From: Adiantum capillus-veneris
Lineage: Eukaryota > Streptophyta > Polypodiopsida > Polypodiales > Pteridaceae
Assembly: GCA_014529385.2 (NCBI GenBank)
Contig: CM043959.1
Coordinates: forward strand, 60,462,253 to 60,526,252
Direction of reading: 5' to 3'
Length of the DNA stretch: 64,000 nucleotides
Shown here: positions 58,093 through 64,000 of the stretch, piece by piece
How the letters are laid out: every line of letters begins with the position of its first letter
Numbering within the stretch: the stretch's first letter is position 1
Notes under the pieces: model-generated
The model's input: the letters and a program-made list of their open reading frames with translations, nothing else
Databases searched by the model: none
Told to the model about the DNA's origin: nothing
Made by a program: the position numbers and the translations under genes

Positions 58093-59078
58093 AACTTTTC
58101 ACTACCCAATCCCCAGAAACTTCAATGGAGTTCAACTTTAGATAAGGACAAACACATGCACACCAAATGAGTTTTCATAGTTAATCATTGGAATTACAAC
58201 AGGCAAAGGACATTCCAGGATCTCTCTCAATCTTCTTGGCCCAAACATAAAGACTATGCGCTGCTGGAAAAAGATCTTCCTGGACACATGAACATTTATC
58301 TGGATTCTCTGAGTTAAATGAAATGGAGTGAATTGAGGTCCATTTTGATCATCCATTAAAGCCAACCATGAAGCTCCCAAGAAAGCACACCTGTCTTATC
58401 CTCTGATTTTGCAAAATTTCAGCAGCATAACAACATAAAATGGCTCAAAAGACCAAAAGACCAGCCATCATAACTTGGAAAAAATTTGACAGAGTTTCCC
58501 CAGAAGTAGAGCAATGAGAACCCAAAATATAGACTGTATCTGTATGCATAAACTGCCAACAATAGAACCCGAGCATCAAATAGGACTCACTAGTACATAG
58601 CCTATGGCGAGGTCACAAAAAGGGTGCTCCAGCTACCTGTATCACCGAAAGGATCTCCACATTTGAGAATCCCCCAGCTCAATAAAAACCTCACGCTATC
58701 GACCCTCACACGAAGGCTAATGCAAATCGCATATAGTCAAGTCTCAGAAATGACTATCTTCTAGACCAAGTCTCAGAAATGGCTAAGACTGCCAAATACA
58801 ACCAAGTATGGCTCCACAAATGCGTACAATGGCAGTTTCCACAAGTAACGTACAATCCAGCAGACAATGCGCTCAAATAGGCGCCGAGTGATGCATTCCC
58901 ACAACAACTGCAAGTGACATCACTGCTAGTATATCACTGTACTCCAGCTACCTGTACCTGTGTGAATCACCTGTACCTGTACCTGTCCCTGTCCCTGTAA
59001 CCTGTAACCTGTAATCTGCAACCTGCAACCTGTAATCCCGAAGCTCGAAGCTCGAAGCAGAAGGTACTCGAAGAAGAT
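58093..59078 (-). other. Array unit 2 leader
   Basis: Same non-coding sequence as 54347-55332. Confidence 0.75.
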
Positions 59079-59095
59079 CCTCCGTGGGGGCGCCA
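59079..59095 (-). other. Primer-binding site, array unit 2
   Basis: TGGCGCCCCCACGGAGG on the minus strand, 6 nt from LTR 3. Confidence 0.65.
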
Positions 59096-59101
59096 AAAGA
59101 A

Positions 59102-60241
59102 TGTGAGCGGGATGAAAACACACACAGCGCCTCTATAACGACCCGACACACACTCTTGGGAAGATACACACACACACTATGGGGCACCACTCGGCTTGCA
59201 CAACACACCTGGCGGAGACAGGGAACACACCTCTGGAGTGAGAGGAGAGAGACTATCCACTTGCCCACTCCACCCAGACACACACACACCCAAAAAACTC
59301 AGCTCAAAAGAGGAGAATTTCTGATGTTTAGATACAATTGAGCTTGGGCCAACACCAATGGGGCAAACAGCTCACACAATATGGGTAAAAGATACCAGAT
59401 ACAATCACAAATTGGAGCAGAAACTTCGCTCATAGGAGAAACTTACACAGAAAAACAGCAGGAAAAGAGTGAGGAATTTGGCAAAATGGACAGCGCCATC
59501 GCGTCCGGAACGGCCCAAAACCCCAGTCTACAATGTCAAAGTGCTCAAATCTGACCTCGGATGAGCAGTTTACGGCCAAAACAGGCTCCAAAATGAGCAA
59601 AAAACACACCTGCGGCTGTTCCTCCTCTCTTCTCCACGTTTTTTCTGGTCTTCTCTCTGTTTTTTCAGTTCCCACACTCAGCTTTATTAGTTGGGCACCC
59701 TTACCCTTGGCCTTTTAGATGACCTCAAACGGACCCCGAACAGGCCAAAAACTGACCTCGCAGTGCATAGTTGTCACCTTTTTGCATCATCCGCACACCT
59801 GGCACTCAGCTTTTTTCCAATAATGCATCTCGCCACCACGTGAAGTGGCCCCAAAAAGTGGTCCTAATGATGACCTTTCTGCGTAACTCTCACAAGAAAA
59901 CACCCACGTTGTGCCCGTACTTCTCCACGTGCAAGTATTGACCCCATTCGGCCTCCTGATGCCACTAGATGCCATCTGACGCACCTGCTTACCTCATGTC
60001 GTCGGCCCACGGATAGCTTCCTCGAGAGGTTTTACGCACTACCAACTCCTCATTATTGTAGAAAAAACACACTGGTACTAGTAATAGTGAAAATCGATGC
60101 ACTATGTACATGCTGCCCTACCTGTACACATGTGGGCCCCACATAACCACCTGGCTAAGGAAAATGGGCAATCCTTTATTCAATGCACCATGCATGGATA
60201 TGTACATATGTGCAATTCCTTGCTCCAAAAAACTCCTAACA
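59102..60241 (-). repeat. Array LTR 3 (1140 bp, inner)
   Basis: Like LTR 2, including GAGAGGTTTT, but with five A in GGCCAAAAACTG. Confidence 0.95.
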
Positions 60242-60261
60242 TAATTTGTCCACCCCCTAGC
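60242..60261 (-). other. Polypurine tract, array unit 3
   Basis: Identical to units 1 and 2. Confidence 0.7.
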
Positions 60262-60291
60262 CTGCTAGAGCATTCATGCTCAGCAGCAGCA

Positions 60292-61839
60292 CTAGTAGAT
60301 GCTCATTCCACCTGGATCAAAAGGCCAAAGGCATATCGCCTGATTCACAAGAAGCATCATAACACCACACCTACATTTGTCAACAATAAACCAAAATGCA
60401 CCATAGGCATATCCAACTAACACATCCGCCCTGTCTGGAGTTCCAAAAGCATAAATATTGCATGCCACATTCAACCCAACCAATAGAGACAACTCAAGTG
60501 ACTCATCACCTGGCATCTTGGCTTCACCAGCCATAGCAACAACCTGCAAATCATGCACCCAAGTAGCTAAAAGCATTGTGTGAAGGAAAAGTTGTTGATA
60601 TCCAAAACACAAAAGTATCCCCGTAGCACACATATCCCTAGCATAGGCATCCACATAGCTGAGATTGAACTCATATATGCCAAACCCCTTCTCATCATCA
60701 TAAGCATACTCATCATCACACATAACTTTGTCCACATCATAATCATGGCTAGCACCACTATCCATAGCTTCTAGCATGGGTTCATCAGTCTCCAAGAATA
60801 CAGATCCCTGCTCTAAACCACAATCATGCTCACAAATCGATTCAATCGCTGCACATCCATCAAAATATGGCTTCAAAACAGGCTCCACATCCAACAAATC
60901 CACAAAATGGCTCTCAACCTTGCCCTCTTCCCTAATTTCCAAGGAACTAGTATCCAAAGATACGTGCTCATCATCAATAACCTCAACCTCACACTCACAC
61001 CCAGAATCACAAGGTACACAAGTAGCCAATGCATCCTCTTCAAGACTTTTCAATCCTGTATCCAAAGAATTACTCACCTCTTTAGGCTCTTCCATAAACC
61101 TGTCAACCTGCAAGACCTCTTTACGCTTCACAATAGACCTTGGGAAGAAACGAGAAACATCATAGGATAGGCTAGTTTTTACTTGCTTAGGCTTAACTTC
61201 ATCTTCCATGTCAAATCCATCTTGCACATGCATACCTGTACTGATACCATGTTCCTCAAGACGCTTAAACTTCCATTCCTTGTGCTTTGCAATGCATACC
61301 GCATCTTCAAAAGACTCGGGCCTCTTCAACTCAACCTCGAACCGCAACCAAGGTGACAAACCATCAACAAAAAAACTTTTCTTCAATGAATAAGGGGGGG
61401 TCTCATCCTTAAGAGCAACACACCAACGAGTCCATAAATCTGTAAAACCTTGTACATAGGCATCAACACCTTGACAAGAACCTTGCTTAAGAGCATTGAG
61501 CTCATTCCATACTGCATTTGTATCTTCAAAAACCTGGAAACGCTCTAAAAAATCTTCTATAAACTTGTCAAGACTCAAACCATAAGAAGAAGCCACTGCT
61601 TCTTTAGCTTCCAAATCCATGAACCAAACACGGGCCTCATCTTTCAAAAGCAATCCAAATAGCCTCAAAATCTTGTCCTCATCACACATTTTGTTGCTTA
61701 TGCATGCCACCTCGACTTGCTCTAGAAAGTCTTCCGCATCTTCACCACTTCTTCCATGAAATTCCGGATAAGAGAAAGCCATGGCTACAAAAATTATGAT
61801 GCTTTGAGAACCCCTTCGAACACACGTGCAAGAACCCAA
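60292..61839 (-). CDS. Gag-like protein, array unit 3 (515 aa)
   Basis: The translation is identical to units 1 and 2. This unit lies next to the outer right LTR 4, which on the minus strand is the 5' LTR of the whole array. It is therefore the copy most likely to be read by an ordinary full-length transcript. Function is inferred from the gag-like N-terminal domain only. Confidence 0.8.
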   Translation of the reverse strand: MGSCTCVRRGSQSIIIFVAMAFSYPEFHGRSGEDAEDFLEQVEVACISNKMCDEDKILRLFGLLLKDEARVWFMDLEAKEAVASSYGLSLDKFIEDFLERFQVFEDTNAVWNELNALKQGSCQGVDAYVQGFTDLWTRWCVALKDETPPYSLKKSFFVDGLSPWLRFEVELKRPESFEDAVCIAKHKEWKFKRLEEHGISTGMHVQDGFDMEDEVKPKQVKTSLSYDVSRFFPRSIVKRKEVLQVDRFMEEPKEVSNSLDTGLKSLEEDALATCVPCDSGCECEVEVIDDEHVSLDTSSLEIREEGKVESHFVDLLDVEPVLKPYFDGCAAIESICEHDCGLEQGSVFLETDEPMLEAMDSGASHDYDVDKVMCDDEYAYDDEKGFGIYEFNLSYVDAYARDMCATGILLCFGYQQLFLHTMLLATWVHDLQVVAMAGEAKMPGDESLELSLLVGLNVACNIYAFGTPDRADVLVGYAYGAFWFIVDKCRCGVMMLLVNQAICLWPFDPGGMSIY

Positions 61840-62825
61840 AACTTTTCACTACCCAATCCCCAGAAACTTCAATGGAGTTCAACTTTAGATAAGGACAAAC
61901 ACATGCACACCAAATGAGTTTTCATAGTTAATCATTGGAATTACAACAGGCAAAGGACATTCCAGGATCTCTCTCAATCTTCTTGGCCCAAACATAAAGA
62001 CTATGCGCTGCTGGAAAAAGATCTTCCTGGACACATGAACATTTATCTGGATTCTCTGAGTTAAATGAAATGGAGTGAATTGAGGTCCATTTTGATCATC
62101 CATTAAAGCCAACCATGAAGCTCCCAAGAAAGCACACCTGTCTTATCCTCTGATTTTGCAAAATTTCAGCAGCATAACAACATAAAATGGCTCAAAAGAC
62201 CAAAAGACCAGCCATCATAACTTGGAAAAAATTTGACAGAGTTTCCCCAGAAGTAGAGCAATGAGAACCCAAAATATAGACTGTATCTGTATGCATAAAC
62301 TGCCAACAATAGAACCCGAGCATCAAATAGGACTCACTAGTACATAGCCTATGGCGAGGTCACAAAAAGGGTGCTCCAGCTACCTGTATCACCGAAAGGA
62401 TCTCCACATTTGAGAATCCCCCAGCTCAATAAAAACCTCACGCTATCGACCCTCACACGAAGGCTAATGCAAATCGCATATAGTCAAGTCTCAGAAATGA
62501 CTATCTTCTAGACCAAGTCTCAGAAATGGCTAAGACTGCCAAATACAACCAAGTATGGCTCCACAAATGCGTACAATGGCAGTTTCCACAAGTAACGTAC
62601 AATCCAGCAGACAATGCGCTCAAATAGGCGCCGAGTGATGCATTCCCACAACAACTGCAAGTGACATCACTGCTAGTATATCACTGTACTCCAGCTACCT
62701 GTACCTGTGTGAATCACCTGTACCTGTACCTGTCCCTGTCCCTGTAACCTGTAACCTGTAATCTGCAACCTGCAACCTGTAATCCCGAAGCTCGAAGCTC
62801 GAAGCAGAAGGTACTCGAAGAAGAT
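61840..62825 (-). other. Array unit 3 leader
   Basis: Same non-coding sequence as the other two leaders. Confidence 0.75.
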
Positions 62826-62842
62826 CCTCCGTGGGGGCGCCA
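62826..62842 (-). other. Primer-binding site, array unit 3
   Basis: TGGCGCCCCCACGGAGG on the minus strand, 6 nt from LTR 4. Confidence 0.65.
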
Positions 62843-62848
62843 AAAGAA

Positions 62849-63988
62849 TGTGAGCGGGATGAAAACACACACAGCGCCTCTATAACGACCCGACACACAC
62901 TCTTGGGAAGATACACACACACACTATGGGGCACCACTCGGCTTGCACAACACACCTGGCGGAGACAGGGAACACACCTCTGGAGTGAGAGGAGAGAGAC
63001 TATCCACTTGCCCACTCCACCCAGACACACACACACCCAAAAAACTCAGCTCAAAAGAGGAGAATTTCTGATGTTTAGATACAATTGAGCTTGGGCCAAC
63101 ACCAATGGGGCAAACAGCTCACACAATATGGGTAAAAGATACCAGATACAATCACAAATTGGAGCAGAAACTTCGCTCATAGGAGAAACTTACACAGAAA
63201 AACAGCAGGAAAAGAGTGAGGAATTTGGCAAAATGGACAGCGCCATCGCGTCCGGAACGGCCCAAAACCCCAGTCTACAATGTCAAAGTGCTCAAATCTG
63301 ACCTCGGATGAGCAGTTTACGGCCAAAACAGGCTCCAAAATGAGCAAAAAACACACCTGCGGCTGTTCCTCCTCTCTTCTCCACGTTTTTTCTGGTCTTC
63401 TCTCTGTTTTTTCAGTTCCCACACTCAGCTTTATTAGTTGGGCACCCTTACCCTTGGCCTTTTAGATGACCTCAAACGGACCCCGAACAGGCCAAAAACT
63501 GACCTCGCAGTGCATAGTTGTCACCTTTTTGCATCATCCGCACACCTGGCACTCAGCTTTTTTCCAATAATGCATCTCGCCACCACGTGAAGTGGCCCCA
63601 AAAAGTGGTCCTAATGATGACCTTTCTGCGTAACTCTCACAAGAAAACACCCACGTTGTGCCCGTACTTCTCCACGTGCAAGTATTGACCCCATTCGGCC
63701 TCCTGATGCCACTAGATGCCATCTGACGCACCTGCTTACCTCATGTCGTCGGCCCACGGATAGCTTCCTCGAGACGTTTTACGCACTACCAACTCCTCAT
63801 TATTGTAGAAAAAACACACTGGTACTAGTAATAGTGAAAATCGATGCACTATGTACATGCTGCCCTACCTGTACACATGTGGGCCCCACATAACCACCTG
63901 GCTAAGGAAAATGGGCAATCCTTTATTCAATGCACCATGCATGGATATGTACATATGTGCAATTCCTTGCTCCAAAAAACTCCTAACA
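62849..63988 (-). repeat. Array LTR 4 (1140 bp, outer right)
   Basis: Has the inner-type variants CCACCCAG, ATGGACAGC, AAATCTGAC and TCTGCGTAAC, but GAGACGTTTT as in LTR 1. It ends CTCCTAACA at 63988, followed by ACGGTAATCGCG, not the internal TAATTTGTCC. The array therefore ends here. Confidence 0.95.
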
Positions 63989-64000
63989 ACGGTAATCGCG

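Larger units (their letters stand above)
51609..63988 (-). mobile_element. Tandem array of a gag-only LTR retrotransposon: 4 LTRs, 3 internal regions
   Basis: LTRs at 51609-52748, 55356-56494, 59102-60241 and 62849-63988 alternate with three 2607-bp internal regions. The repeat period is 3746-3747 bp. Each internal region, read on the minus strand, has a PBS, a ~1-kb leader, a 515-residue gag-like frame and a polypurine tract, with no protease, RT or integrase. ACGG occurs immediately left of the first LTR (51605-51608) and immediately right of the last (63989-63992), as expected for one insertion site. This matches the TR-GAG class of non-autonomous LTR elements, here in a head-to-tail array. 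Copies are almost identical, so it formed recently. Confidence 0.95.

Overview
This is nuclear plant DNA from a large, retrotransposon-packed genome. Three things point to a land plant: a spliced alkaline/neutral (GH100) invertase gene, many Ty1/copia and Ty3/gypsy elements primed by initiator-methionine tRNA, and plant-telomere-like CCCTAAA motifs inside LTRs. Diverse chromodomain gypsy elements and a host intron apparently swollen by TEs would fit a fern or another giant-genome plant, but the species cannot be fixed from the sequence. No tRNA, rRNA, CRISPR or organellar insert was seen.

Left part (1-16600): a gypsy element on the minus strand (here 'H', 1290-11501) carries two copia insertions. 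Copia-1 (1-1289, cut by the window edge) sits in its reverse transcriptase region. Copia-2 (3700-9240, complete, with two LTRs and a TTCTC target duplication) sits in its gag. Then come a decayed copia gag/LTR remnant (about 11600-12890) and about 3.7 kb of unassigned, duplication-rich DNA.

Gene (17466-19488): three exons of a cytosolic-type alkaline/neutral invertase. They encode both putative catalytic acids and stop at a canonical splice donor just where the last ~90-100 residues should begin. No final exon was found to the right, so either the last intron exceeds 44 kb or the gene is truncated.

Middle (20239-41700): a deep nest of gypsy elements. An old minus-strand element D1 contains an interrupted solo LTR F (21472-21746 plus 32272-32522). 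F contains element B (21747-32266, target duplication AGAGC). B contains element A (22847-29839, target duplication TCCTC). The D1 primer-binding region is separately split by element C (34089-41139), a nearly full-length but broken chromovirus with a chromodomain.

Right-middle (41700-51608): more gypsy debris. It holds an orphan chromodomain fragment, a gag-protease remnant (G), a pol-less gag element (E), 1.8 kb of unassigned DNA and a pol-less D-family copy (D2).

Right end (51609-63988): the most striking structure. A ~3.75-kb non-autonomous gag-only LTR retrotransposon (TR-GAG-like) is present as a perfect head-to-tail array of four LTRs and three internal regions. It is almost identical throughout, flanked once by ACGG, and encodes the same intact 515-residue gag-like protein three times. 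Variants shared by the two inner LTRs suggest stepwise LTR-LTR recombination or amplification.
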